Below are positions 9,676 to 19,200 of a DNA stretch of 64,000 bases, in pieces. Under the pieces are notes generated by a model that searched no databases, had not been told where the DNA came from, and saw only the letters and a list, made by a program, of their open reading frames with translations. This DNA is from Verrucomicrobiaceae bacterium (GTDB taxonomy: Bacteria; Verrucomicrobiota; Verrucomicrobiia; Verrucomicrobiales; Verrucomicrobiaceae). Position 1 is the stretch's first letter, and the number at the start of each line of letters is the position of its first letter. The DNA is taken from assembly GCA_015075365.1 (NCBI GenBank), contig JABTUN010000001.1:1364001-1428000 (forward strand), read 5' to 3'. The translations under genes were made by a program, and so were the position numbers.

Positions 9676-12438
9676 TTACACGCTGAAGGCATCCTCAACG
9701 AGTTTGTCCTGCTCAAGGCTGTGGATGGCCTTGGAGCCCGCGGCGGGGCTGGAGGAGCGTTCGCGGCCGGCGTAGCGGAGCTTGTGGTTGGAGAGTTCCT
9801 CAAGGCGCGGGCGGATGTAGTAATGCGCTCCCATGTTGCGGGGCTCCTCCTGGCACCAGATCCATTTCTTCTGCGCGCGCGGGTATTTGGCGACGATCTC
9901 CTTCAGCATCTCGTAGTTCAGCGGGTAGAGCTGCTCGATGCGGATGATGGCGGCGTTCTTGATCTTGTGCTCCTCGCGGAACTCGAGGAGGTCGTAGTAC
10001 ACTTTGCCGCTGCACAAAATGAGGCGCGTGACGCGTTCGGGCGCGGTGGTGAGGTGCTCGTCGTCGAGCACTTCCTTGAAGGTGGTGCCCTCGGCCATGT
10101 CGGCGAGCTTGCTGACGCACTTCGGATGACGCAGCAGGCTTTTCGGCGTCATGACGACGAGGGGCTTGCGGGTGCTGCGCTTGAGCTGGCGGCGCAGGGC
10201 GTGGAAATACTGCGCGGGCGTGGTGAAATTGCACACCTGCATGTTGCCACCGGCGCAAAGCTGCAAAAAGCGCTCCAGGCGCGCGCTGGAGTGCTCCGGC
10301 CCCTGGCCTTCGTAGCCGTGCGGCAGGAGCAGCGTGATGTGGCTCGGGCGCTGCCATTTGCTCTCCGCGCTGGCGATGAACTGGTCGATGATGACCTGCG
10401 CGCCGTTCACGAAGTCGCCAAACTGCGCCTCCCAGCAAACGAGAAGGTTGCTGGCGAGCAGCGAGTAGCCGTAGTCAAAGCCCAGCACCGCAGCCTCCGA
10501 GAGCAGTGAGTTGTACACGCAGTAGCGGCCCTGCTCCGCCTGGAGGTTGTTCAGCGGGATGTGGCGCTCGCGCGTCTGCGAATCATAGAACACGCTGTGG
10601 CGGTGGCTGAAGGTGCCGCGTCGCACGTCCTGACCGCTGAGGCGCACGCCATGGCCCTCGGTGAGAAGCGTGCCGAAGGCGAGCGACTCCGCATACGCCC
10701 AGTCGATGCCTTCTCCGGCCTCGATGGCCTTTTTCCGCGCGGCGAGGAAGCGTTTCGCGATCGTCGGATGCAGATTGAAGCCTTCCGGCGTCTCCAGCAG
10801 GCGCTCGCCCACGGTTTTGAGCTTCCTGAGCTCGATCCCGGTATTGACGGGAGCGTAGTCATAGGCAGGCTGCGGCATCGCCATGCTGCCCTCAAAGGGA
10901 TTGCCGCCGTTGGCGGATTTGTCCTTCTCCGCGAGCGTGGCGACGCCTTGTTCGAGCTCGTCTTCGAGCTCCTTTTGCAGCGCGGCGGAACCCGCTTCAT
11001 CAAGAATGCCCTGGGAGGCGAGATCGAGGCGGAAGAGCGTGGCAGTGGATGGATGCTGCCCAATGGCGCGGGCCATGTTCGGCTGCGTGAAGCCGGGCTC
11101 GTCCGTTTCATTGTGACCGTGGCGGCGGTAGCAGACGATGTCGATGATGACATCGCGCCCGAAAGTCTGGCGGAACTCGAGGGCGAGCTTTGCGGCGCGC
11201 ACGACTTCCATCGGGCAGTCTCCATTCACATGGAAGACGGGGGCTTCGATCATCTTCGCCACGTCCGTGCAGTAATGGGAGCTGCGGGCGTCCTCCGGCA
11301 TGGTGGTGAAGCCGATCTGGTTGTTCACGATGACGTGGATGGTGCCGCCGGTGCGGTAGCCGGGGAGCTGCGAGAGATTCAACACCTCCGCGACGAGACC
11401 CTGGCCGGCGAAGGCGGCGTCTCCATGAATGAGCAAGGGGACGACCTTTCTGCGCTCCGTAGTGTCTCCCAACGCACGCTGGCGGGCACGCGCCATGCCT
11501 TCGACGACGGGATCGACGGCCTCGAGGTGGCTCGGGTTTGGCGCCAGCATCACGCCCACGCTGCTGCCGCCGCTGGTCTGGCGCACGGTTTCAAAACCCA
11601 GGTGGTACTTCACGTCACCATCTCCCGCGACCATGTTTGGCACATAGTTTTCGCTAAACTCGTAGAAGAGATACTCCAGCGGCTTGCGGAGGAAGTTTGC
11701 GAGCACGCTGAGGCGGCCGCGGTGGGCCATGCCCATGACGATTTCACGTCCGCCGTAGGCTGGCATGCCTTCGAGAATCGTTTCGAGGGCCACGAGCATG
11801 CTCTCACCGCCTTCGACGGAGAAACGCTTCTGCCCCACGAAGCGGCGGTGCAGGAAGCGCTCAAAGGTCTCCGCCTCCAGCAGCCAGCGCAGGGCGTCGA
11901 TATGCTCCTTGGCGGCCGGTCTGGCCGGTTCGGTGACCTCGATGCGTTCCAACAGCCAGGTGCGGACCTCTGGATTGTGGATGTGCATGAACTCGAAGCC
12001 CGTTTTTCCGCAGTAAATGCGGCGCAGCTCGGCGAGCATCGTTTTGAGCTTCATCGGCTGCCCGCCGCGGTACATGTGCGTCTGCACCTCTTCCTCCAGC
12101 TCCTCATCCGTGAAGCCCAGGCCGGCCACGGACAGCGACGCGATCTCCGGCCCCTGCGTGCTGAGCGGATCGAGATGCGCGGCGGTGTGGCCCAGCGAGC
12201 GAAAGTGCTGGATCGCGTTCGTCACGCGCATGCGGAAGCTCAGGGTCTTTTCGGAGAGTGTCGCGGCACCGTCCGCGCCGCCTTTTGCCGGTTGGGCGGC
12301 AAGTTTCGCCATGCCGAGCTCGAAACCTTCAAAAAACGAGGACCACAGCGGCTCGACGGAGGCAGGGTCTTTTTTCCAGTCGATATATTTCGACTCGAGG
12401 AAGTCCGCGTTGGCGCGGTAGGGGAGTGAGGCACTCAT
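9676..12438 (-). CDS. sucA: 2-oxoglutarate dehydrogenase E1
   Basis: This thiamine-diphosphate E1 subunit (920 residues, normal length) decarboxylates 2-oxoglutarate and passes the succinyl group to the lipoyl arm of SucB. The N-terminal E2-interaction helix is present (NADFLESKYIDWKKDP). The ThDP/Mg region includes HGDAAFAGQGLVAEVLNLS and IVNNQIGFTT, with the histidine-rich substrate pocket GMAHRGRLSVL and RRHGHNETDEP. The C-terminal half carries LLPHGYEGQGPEHSSAR and the MTPKSLLRHP motif, as in other OdhA/SucA proteins. It is transcribed ahead of sucB. No E3 (lpd) gene is within the window. Confidence 0.96.
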   Translation of the reverse strand: MSASLPYRANADFLESKYIDWKKDPASVEPLWSSFFEGFELGMAKLAAQPAKGGADGAATLSEKTLSFRMRVTNAIQHFRSLGHTAAHLDPLSTQGPEIASLSVAGLGFTDEELEEEVQTHMYRGGQPMKLKTMLAELRRIYCGKTGFEFMHIHNPEVRTWLLERIEVTEPARPAAKEHIDALRWLLEAETFERFLHRRFVGQKRFSVEGGESMLVALETILEGMPAYGGREIVMGMAHRGRLSVLANFLRKPLEYLFYEFSENYVPNMVAGDGDVKYHLGFETVRQTSGGSSVGVMLAPNPSHLEAVDPVVEGMARARQRALGDTTERRKVVPLLIHGDAAFAGQGLVAEVLNLSQLPGYRTGGTIHVIVNNQIGFTTMPEDARSSHYCTDVAKMIEAPVFHVNGDCPMEVVRAAKLALEFRQTFGRDVIIDIVCYRRHGHNETDEPGFTQPNMARAIGQHPSTATLFRLDLASQGILDEAGSAALQKELEDELEQGVATLAEKDKSANGGNPFEGSMAMPQPAYDYAPVNTGIELRKLKTVGERLLETPEGFNLHPTIAKRFLAARKKAIEAGEGIDWAYAESLAFGTLLTEGHGVRLSGQDVRRGTFSHRHSVFYDSQTRERHIPLNNLQAEQGRYCVYNSLLSEAAVLGFDYGYSLLASNLLVCWEAQFGDFVNGAQVIIDQFIASAESKWQRPSHITLLLPHGYEGQGPEHSSARLERFLQLCAGGNMQVCNFTTPAQYFHALRRQLKRSTRKPLVVMTPKSLLRHPKCVSKLADMAEGTTFKEVLDDEHLTTAPERVTRLILCSGKVYYDLLEFREEHKIKNAAIIRIEQLYPLNYEMLKEIVAKYPRAQKKWIWCQEEPRNMGAHYYIRPRLEELSNHKLRYAGRERSSSPAAGSKAIHSLEQDKLVEDAFSV

Positions 12439-12562
12439 TGGGCTTTTTTACAGGGGAAAGGGGACGCGCAGAATGCGCCCAAACCACGGGAGTGCAACGC
12501 GGAAAGCCTCCGAAATCACGTCCAGGACGCGCCCGAGGGGGAGGCTGCCGGGGAGGGCGGAG

Positions 12563-13372
12563 TCACTCCCCAATCCCCTGCTTCCGATACGCCGCCGGGG
12601 AGCTGCCGGTGCGTTTGCGAAAGTGCTGGGCAAAACTGCTTGGATCGACGAAGCCGCAGCGGGTGGCGATCTCGCTGGCGGAAAGGGTGGTCTGCTCCAA
12701 CAGCTTGGTGGCCTCCAGCACGCGCGTGCGGATGAGAAACTCCTGCGGAGTGATGCCAAAAGCGCTCTGGAAGCGGCGCTGGAGCTGGCGCAGCGACTGG
12801 CCGCAGGATCTGGCGATGTCCTCGATCTTGAGCGGTTTTGAGAAATCACGCCGGATGCGCTCCACGGCCCGCGCCACGGTTTGGAAGACGGGCAGCCGCC
12901 GCTCCGCCTCATCGGGACGCCGCAGCGTGCCCATCACACCCTGGACGCGGCCCCGGCGGTCGTAGAGCGGCAGCTTGGTCACGAGAAACCAGTCCGGCAT
13001 GCCCTGGCGGTCCCACCACAGCTCGATGCGCTCGATGATCCGCGCTTGTCCGGCCAGGAGGCGCTTGTCATCCTCCACATAGGCCTGCGCCATGGTGTCG
13101 GGGTTGATGTCGAAATCCGTACGGCCGATGAATTCGGAGTCGTCACGCATCTGGTAGCGCTGCAGCAGGCCCTGGCTGGCAAACATGAGGTGCCCATCAC
13201 GGTTCTTGGCGAAAAAATAGACGCCTGGCAGGTGATCAAACAGCCGCTGAAACAAGGAGGCAGGTTCCAGCGAGGTCATCCACGCATCGCGGGCTTTCCG
13301 CCAGCGGGCGATCTCCGCCGCGCCGCGTCGGGGGCGTTCGCGGGGCTTTAACGGGAACGGCTTCTGCATCAT
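12563..13372 (-). CDS. PAS-domain AraC family transcriptional regulator
   Basis: The 269-residue product has a PAS fold at about 40-160 (FDHLPGVYFFAKNRDGHLMF ... IGRTDFDINPDTM) and a C-terminal AraC double helix-turn-helix at about 170-265. The latter includes IARSCGQSLRQLQRRFQSAF and the signature CGFVDPSSFAQHFRKRTGSS. PAS-AraC regulators sense a small molecule or redox state through the PAS pocket; the ligand here is unknown. It lies 124 bases upstream of sucA on the same strand, so read-through is possible, and 20 bases after the DinB-like gene. Confidence 0.88.
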   Translation of the reverse strand: MMQKPFPLKPRERPRRGAAEIARWRKARDAWMTSLEPASLFQRLFDHLPGVYFFAKNRDGHLMFASQGLLQRYQMRDDSEFIGRTDFDINPDTMAQAYVEDDKRLLAGQARIIERIELWWDRQGMPDWFLVTKLPLYDRRGRVQGVMGTLRRPDEAERRLPVFQTVARAVERIRRDFSKPLKIEDIARSCGQSLRQLQRRFQSAFGITPQEFLIRTRVLEATKLLEQTTLSASEIATRCGFVDPSSFAQHFRKRTGSSPAAYRKQGIGE

Positions 13373-13392
13373 GATGGCGCATGGATGCGCCC

Positions 13393-14007
13393 TCAGGAGC
13401 GGCCCGCAAGCAGTCCCTCAAGGATGCGCTCGATTTGCCGCCGGTGCAGCCTCAGGTGAAAGGCGGCCAGCGCATGCCATGCGGTCTCGTCCAGCGGCCC
13501 GAACCAGGGGTGGGCATAGCGGGCGTCCGTGCGCGAACCTGTCTGGCCCTTTGTCACGGCCAGCACGGCCTCGCACGACTGCTCAAAAGCGCGCACCACA
13601 CCGCCATCCACGGATGGAGACGGCTTCACCGCCGATGTGCTGGCTTTTCGCCCCGGCACGACGCCTTTCGCGAGTGATCTCATCACACCGGCGAAGAGTT
13701 CGTTCGTGATGCGCAGATGATCGAGCGTCATCCACACCGACCAGTGGCGGCTGCTGTCCTCCAGGCCGCGCAGGCGGGCGATCAGCACGCGTCGTGACGC
13801 GTCCGTGCCGGACAGCGGGCGCACGAGCGCCAGGATGGCGTCCCGCTCCGCCCGGAGGAGGCGGTCAAACCGTCCACGATCACCGCCACGCCGATGCCAG
13901 GCAAAGATCAGACGGGCGATGAGCAGCTCAGGCAGGGGCAGACCTGCTCCGGGAGGGGCGAGACGGGGTTCGGCAGCGTTGGGGACGGCGCTCATAATCA
14001 CTTGCAT
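13393..14007 (-). CDS. DinB-like domain protein
   Basis: This protein has 204 residues from ATG 14007, or 200 from ATG 13995. It resembles the DinB/YfiT four-helix superfamily. The first metal-ligand helix is in SRHWSVWMTLDHLRITNELF, and the C-terminal helix HPWFGPLDETAWHALAAFHLRLH carries the paired histidines. DinB-family proteins bind a metal and often act as thiol-dependent S-transferases, but this one has no assigned substrate. It is divergent from an HxlR regulator with only about 23-53 bases between the starts, so the regulator probably controls this gene too. Confidence 0.7.
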   Translation of the reverse strand: MQVIMSAVPNAAEPRLAPPGAGLPLPELLIARLIFAWHRRGGDRGRFDRLLRAERDAILALVRPLSGTDASRRVLIARLRGLEDSSRHWSVWMTLDHLRITNELFAGVMRSLAKGVVPGRKASTSAVKPSPSVDGGVVRAFEQSCEAVLAVTKGQTGSRTDARYAHPWFGPLDETAWHALAAFHLRLHRRQIERILEGLLAGRS

Positions 14008-14060
14008 ATTAAAAGTGTTTTAGTTGTGGAATGCAAGCAACATTTCCAGCAGGTTGTGCC

Positions 14061-14432
14061 ATGCCCGCTGCCCGAAAAGCTGCCAGACACTCAGAAAACG
14101 CCCGCCGCCGCTCCCCCTGCCCGGTCGCCTGCGCGCTCGACATCTTTGGTGACCGCTGGACGCTGCTCGTCATCCGCGATCTGATGCTGGGCCGGTCGCG
14201 CTTCAAGGATTTCACAGCTTCTCCGGAGTCCGTGCCGACCAATATCCTCAGTGAGCGCCTGCGCCGCTTGCTGGCGCATGGGATCGTGGAGCAGCTCCCC
14301 GCTGCCGAAGGCGCGAAGCACCTTGCCTACAAGCTCACTGTCAAGGGCGAGGCGCTGCGCCCCGTGCTCAAGGCAATGCGCCAGTGGGGCCTCGATTGGG
14401 AAAAGGGTACCAAGGCGGCGCTGGAAGGGTGA
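14061..14432 (+). CDS. HxlR family transcriptional regulator
   Basis: A small MarR-like winged-helix regulator of the HxlR type. CPVACALDIFGDRWTLLVIR is the family hallmark with its Cys residues, and the recognition helix region is FKDFTASPESVPTNILSERL. It has 123 residues if started at ATG 14061, or 133 from ATG 14031. The later start leaves room for a shared promoter with the divergent DinB-like gene. HxlR proteins commonly sense reactive aldehydes, quinones or disulfide stress and repress or activate a divergent enzyme gene. The inducer here is unknown. Confidence 0.85.
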   Translation: MPAARKAARHSENARRRSPCPVACALDIFGDRWTLLVIRDLMLGRSRFKDFTASPESVPTNILSERLRRLLAHGIVEQLPAAEGAKHLAYKLTVKGEALRPVLKAMRQWGLDWEKGTKAALEG

Positions 14433-14510
14433 GCCCCGTCGCATTTCGCATGATCTTTGTCGTGACGCGAGAGCCTGCTTTTGCTTTGCTGCGGCTCCGC
14501 CAACCCCCGC

Positions 14511-15209
14511 ATGAAACCCATCGTCCAGATCAGCCTCGACCTCACGAACATCGACGAAGCCCTCGAAACGGCCGCGCTCGCCATGCGGGCCGGCGTGGAC
14601 TGGCTGGAAGCCGGCACGCCGCTCATCCTCGCCGAGGGTTTGCACGGCGTCCGTGCCCTGCGGAAGGCCTTTCCGACCACGCCCATCGTCGCCGACCTCA
14701 AAACGATGGATGGCGGCTACCTGGAGGCCGAGATGATGGCCAAGGCCGGTGCCACGCACGTCGTCGTGATGGCCCGTGCGCACGCCGAGACCGTGAAATG
14801 CGTCGTGAAGGCCGGCAAGGATTTCGGCTGCAAGGTGATGGGCGATAACATGATCTGCGAGGACATGGTCGCCGGCGCGAAATGGCTCGAAGACCTCGGC
14901 TGCGACTACATCATCCACCACATCGGCTACGACGAGCGTCGCGGCATCGCCGCCGCAGGTCACCGCATGCCCAGCCCGCTCGACAAGCTCCGCGAGGTCG
15001 TCCAAGCCGTGAAAGTGCCCGTTCAAGCCGTCGGTGGCCTCAGCCTCGAACAAGCCATCCAGTGTCCCAAATACGGCGCGCCACTCGTGGTGCTCGGCGC
15101 CCCGCTCACCATCGACGCGGACGCCTTCAAAACCGCCGATGGAAATCTCGAAGCCTCCCTGCGGATGATCTGCGAGGCGGTGCATGCGCAGGATGTGGCA
15201 GCATTCTAA
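14511..15209 (+). CDS. HUMPS/KGPDC family (OMP decarboxylase suprafamily) enzyme
   Basis: The 232-residue TIM barrel has the suprafamily motif DxKxxD in IVADLKTMDGGYLEAE. MKPIVQISLDLTNIDEALE at the N-terminus and AVGGLSLEQAIQC plus VVLGAPLTIDADAF at the phosphate-binding end resemble 3-hexulose-6-phosphate synthase and 3-keto-L-gulonate-6-phosphate decarboxylase. It acts on a sugar phosphate with Mg2+; synthase and decarboxylase roles cannot be separated by eye. No 6-phospho-3-hexuloisomerase partner lies nearby. ATG 14511 fits the family N-terminus; the upstream in-frame codons do not. Confidence 0.75.
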   Translation: MKPIVQISLDLTNIDEALETAALAMRAGVDWLEAGTPLILAEGLHGVRALRKAFPTTPIVADLKTMDGGYLEAEMMAKAGATHVVVMARAHAETVKCVVKAGKDFGCKVMGDNMICEDMVAGAKWLEDLGCDYIIHHIGYDERRGIAAAGHRMPSPLDKLREVVQAVKVPVQAVGGLSLEQAIQCPKYGAPLVVLGAPLTIDADAFKTADGNLEASLRMICEAVHAQDVAAF

Positions 15210-15263
15210 CTCGGTGTGCCGAGCCGTGGCGATGCCAAACGGACAGCTCAAACGACCGGTGGT

Positions 15264-15640
15264 GGAACCGCAGGCTCTTCGCGCCGCTGAAAAGGATTGA
15301 GGAATTGTTTCCAATACCCCTTCGACACAGGGTGACCGCCAATGCCATAACCCTCCGGCCAGCGGTTGCCTGCCGGCATGCGATGCGTGCCGAAGATGCG
15401 GTTCAACAGCGGGTAGTGAATCGCGAAATTGACATCGATGGCTTCCTTCTCGATGCCGTGATGCGCAATGATGGAAGCGCCCCCCGAGGTTCGAGTGCAC
15501 AAAGGTGGCGTACAAATAAACCATGAGAATACAAGTGCTCACTGCGTCCTGACCGAAGCCGAGGACACCAGCCCCTCCACCCCGCTGCCAAACTTCCGCA
15601 GCGCCGCTGGCGCCAAATGCTCGCGAAAAAGACGTCAAGC
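15264..15640 (-). pseudogene. Remnant of a sterol desaturase/fatty acid hydroxylase gene
   Basis: Two adjacent frames on the minus strand carry pieces of the C-terminal part of a sterol desaturase-family membrane protein. The upstream piece (about 15480-15600) reads GVLGFGQDAVSTCILM then VYLYATFVHSNLG. The next piece, in another frame (about 15264-15480), reads HHGIEKEAIDVNFAIHYP and NRWPEGYGIGGHPVSKGYWK. Intact relatives carry a further segment with a His-rich FHHWHH motif between these pieces, so a frameshift plus a short deletion is likely here. The first two-thirds of the gene, with the other histidine boxes, is absent. It cannot make an active enzyme. Confidence 0.65.
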
Positions 15641-15644
15641 CATC

Positions 15645-16232
15645 TCAACGTCTACGGCGGCGTAGCACAAGGCAACCAAGGAAGACAAGCAGCAGGCCGC
15701 TGCGTCCCGGCTCCGGCACGGAGACTGGAGCGCCGCTGTCGTCGTAGTACCAGTCGTGGATGGTGGCGCCGTAGCCGCTGTTGTTGAGGGTCAGACGCAT
15801 CACGCCATACATGGTGCTGCCGCCCGGGGTGCTTTCAAAGGCATAGCCCAGCCAGCCCTCCACGCCGAGCTGGAACTGATTCGCCGCCGCGCCGATGTGC
15901 GTGCTGCTGCCGCTCTCCCCGGCGGCGAAGCTGCTGCCCGGCCCCACGATGGTGCTGTAGGCCAGGTTCTCGATCTGGTCCGCGCCGGTGATGACGGGAC
16001 GCAGCAGCGCGGAGGTTCCGATGGCCGTGCCACCGAAGAACGGGTTGATCATCGGCGCATTGTTCCAATTCCCCGGTAAGATCGTGCTTGTGGCTCCGGT
16101 GAGGGTGTTCAGATACACCCCTTCGAAGTCATTCGGGATGCTGATGTTCTGCAGCCCGCTGTAGATGACAGCGGCAGGGGCGGAGACGGTCAGCATCAGG
16201 CTGCCCAGGGAGATGAGGAGAAGGCGTGGCAT
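15645..16232 (-). CDS. PEP-CTERM sorting domain protein
   Basis: This 195-residue exported protein starts with a signal peptide (MPRLLLISLGSLMLTVSAPA) and ends with a PEP-CTERM tail: VPEP, a hydrophobic helix (GLLLVFLGCLVL) and a run of six arginines. Such tails are recognised by exosortase and usually occur in secreted or surface proteins of EPS-forming bacteria. The middle is Gly/Ser/Asn-rich beta structure of unknown function. ATG 16232 was preferred over the one at 16274 because it begins the signal peptide. It follows the giant propeller protein on the same strand with a small gap. Confidence 0.85.
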   Translation of the reverse strand: MPRLLLISLGSLMLTVSAPAAVIYSGLQNISIPNDFEGVYLNTLTGATSTILPGNWNNAPMINPFFGGTAIGTSALLRPVITGADQIENLAYSTIVGPGSSFAAGESGSSTHIGAAANQFQLGVEGWLGYAFESTPGGSTMYGVMRLTLNNSGYGATIHDWYYDDSGAPVSVPEPGRSGLLLVFLGCLVLRRRRR

Positions 16233-16270
16233 GAGAAGGAGATGGATAAGGATTGAAGGCAGGCTCAAGA

Positions 16271-19200
16271 TCACGGCGCGGCATCCACGCCCACCTGGAA
16301 AAAGCGTGCCTTCTTCCCGCCGATGAAGAGGGGATACGGCACACTCACCGCCTGGTGGGTGCCATCGCTGCCCAGCACCGTGGGAGTCACGGTGGAGGTC
16401 TGCCAGGTGATGAGGTCGGCGCTGAACTTCACGGTGTAGTTGAGACCCACGGCGGCGTGGTCCTCCCGCCGCACAAACACGGCGCGGTAGTCTGTGCCGG
16501 TGGGCGTGGGCTCATGGGCCACGGCCGGCTGCCCGGGCTGTGTCAGCGTGACGCCCCCGGCAAAGGTGCCGCTGAACTGCATGGGCGCGGTACTGCTGGC
16601 GCTGGGGCTGGTGCCAAAGGCGAACTCCATCAGGTTCGGCACGCCGTCCCCGTCCGCATCTGCCATGGGGCCTGCGGCGGAGGGTGGAAGACCTTTTTCC
16701 GCAGCCCAGTTCTCGAGCGCGCTCTCCGTGACCGACTGGCGTGTGACGGCCACGGTGTAGGTCCGGGTGGTGGTGCCGTCCTGGGCGGTGACGAGGATGG
16801 TGATGGTGTTCAGCCCCACCTGCAGCGGCAGGGCCGGGCTGGCGCTGTCGGAGGGGACCACGACGTTGTTCACCCGCACGGTGGCATCCGCATTTTTTGT
16901 GGTGGGCGTCACGGTCAGGGAGGTGGCTGTGTTCGGCGCGGTGCATTCATAGACCGTGGTGCCGCTGGCGAAGGTGGGGCTCAGAAGGCCAGCCGACGGT
17001 GAAAGGCCCGCAAGGTCGGCATTAGTGCTGAGAATGGTCAGGATGAACTGTCGTGGGACGCTGGTGTCCACGCCGCCGTTGGCGGTGCCGCCATCGTCCT
17101 GCGCGGTCACCGTGAGGATGGCGACGCCGGCCCGTGCCGGATCTGGAGTGAAGGTCAGCGTGCCGTTCTGGTCCACCGCCGGCTGGACGGCAAAGAGCGA
17201 GCTGTTGGTGCTGGAGACGTTGAAGGTCACCGTCTGGATGCTCTCGTTGGGGCCGGCGGAAATGTTTGTGGCAAACAGTTCCATCATCGTGGCACCGGCG
17301 GTGCCGTTCCTGGTGAGGGAACCGGTGGCCGGCAGGGTGAATGAAGGGGCGTCGTTCACTGAATTCACCACGACGTCAAATGACCGGCTGATGGTGTCCT
17401 CCCCGTCGCTCACGCTCACGGTGAGGGTCACCGTGCCATGGGCATTGGGTGCGGGGGTGAAGCTCAACGATCCGCTGGTGGCGGGCGAAACATAAGTGAC
17501 AGCCGGCGTTGGGACCAGGGCGGGATTGCTGGAGGACACGTTGATGCTCAGGATCTGTGTTTCGTTGGCCGCCCCGGTGCTGATGCCAGTGAGGGCGACC
17601 ACCTGGGGCCCGGCGTCCTCGTTGACCGACAGCGGGCTAAGGGCCGCGAGTGTGGGCGAGTCGTTGACCGGGGTGATGACGAGGTTCACCAAGGCCGGCT
17701 CAGAGACGCCAGTGAAGGCGTCCCGCGCGGTGAAGGTGAATGAGTCTGAGCCGCTGAAATCCGCCGCCGGAGTGTAGGTTGCCGTGCTACCGGTGATGCT
17801 CACGGTGCCGTGGGCCGGCTGCGTGGCCACGGCAAAGGTCAGGGCGTCTCCATCCGCGTCCAGGCCGCCCAGCAGGATGTCCATGGGGGTGTCCTCGGCC
17901 GTGGTCAGCCCGCCATGCCCGAATGCCAGGGGCGTTGAGTTCGGCGTGGTGAAGGTGGCATCAGCGCTATCGACCGTTCCTGCGGCATTGGTGGCGCTGA
18001 GGCGGAAATGGTACAGCGTGCGCGGCTGGAGCCCGCTGAGCGCGGCGCTCACCCCCACCGAGCTGTTGCCTGTGACGGGGGTGGGCTGCGCCGCGACCGT
18101 CTGGCCGTAGCTGGTGGTGGTGCCGTAGTGGAAGGTCACGGTCGTGTTTCCGCCATTGGCGTTCACCGTGCCGTTGAGGGTCGCGGTCGTGCCTGCCAGA
18201 CCGCTGGCTGCGCTGGCCGTCACCGTCGGCGTGGTCAAAGTCGGCACGGCAGCAAGGGCCGCACTGAAGTAGCCTCCAGCGCTCAGGCGGGTGAAGCGCT
18301 CCCCGCTGGCCAGCGCGCCGGAGTTGACGGACACCGGCACGAGGCTCTGGGCAGTGCTGTTGTTACCAAGCTGGCCCCAGGGGTTATATCCCCACGCAGC
18401 GACCGTGCCGTCCGAGCACCGCACTACCGTGTGATGGCTTCCTACCGTGAAGGTCACCACCGTCTTGCCGGAGAGCACCCCGCCGGTGTTCACCGCCACC
18501 GGCACCAGGCTCTGCGCCGTGCTGTTGTTGCCGAGCTGGCCATACCAGCCGTCGCCCCACGCCGCCAACGTGCCGTCCGAGCACAGCGCCACGCTGTGAA
18601 CGCTACCCGCAGCGATGGCCACCACCGTCTTGCCGGAGAGCACCCCGCTGGTGTTCACCGCCGCCGGCACGCGGCTATCGGTCGTACTGTTGTTGCCCAG
18701 CTGGCCGTTGCTGTTCTTGCCCCACGCAACGAGCGTGCCATCGGAGCACAGCGCCAGGCTGTGTTCGCGTCCCACAGCGATGGACACCACCGTCTTGCCG
18801 GAGAGCACCCCGCTCGTGTTCACCGCCACCGGCACATTACGCTGCCCCGAGTCGTCGTTGCCGAGCCGCCCGGAAGCACCGTCGCCCCAGGCAGCAACCG
18901 TTCCGTCGGAGCACAGCGCCAGGCTGTGATAGACTCCTGCATCGATGGCCACCACCTTCTTGCCGATGAGCGGCGCACTGATGTTCACCGCAACGGGCAC
19001 GGAAGTCGAGGTCGTCGTGTTGTTGCCGAGCTGGCCCCAATTATTATAGCCCCATGCGGCGACCGTTCCGTCCGAACATAGCGCCAGACTATGATCCTGA
19101 CCCGCAGCGACAGCCACCACCGTCTTCCCAGAGAGCACCCCGCTGGTGTTTACTGCCACGGGCACAAGGCTGTTGGTGCTGCTGTTGTTGCCCAACTGGC

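Noticed and set aside
10561..12429. A 622-codon frame antisense to sucA
   Set aside because: It is a reverse-frame shadow of a well conserved E1 gene.
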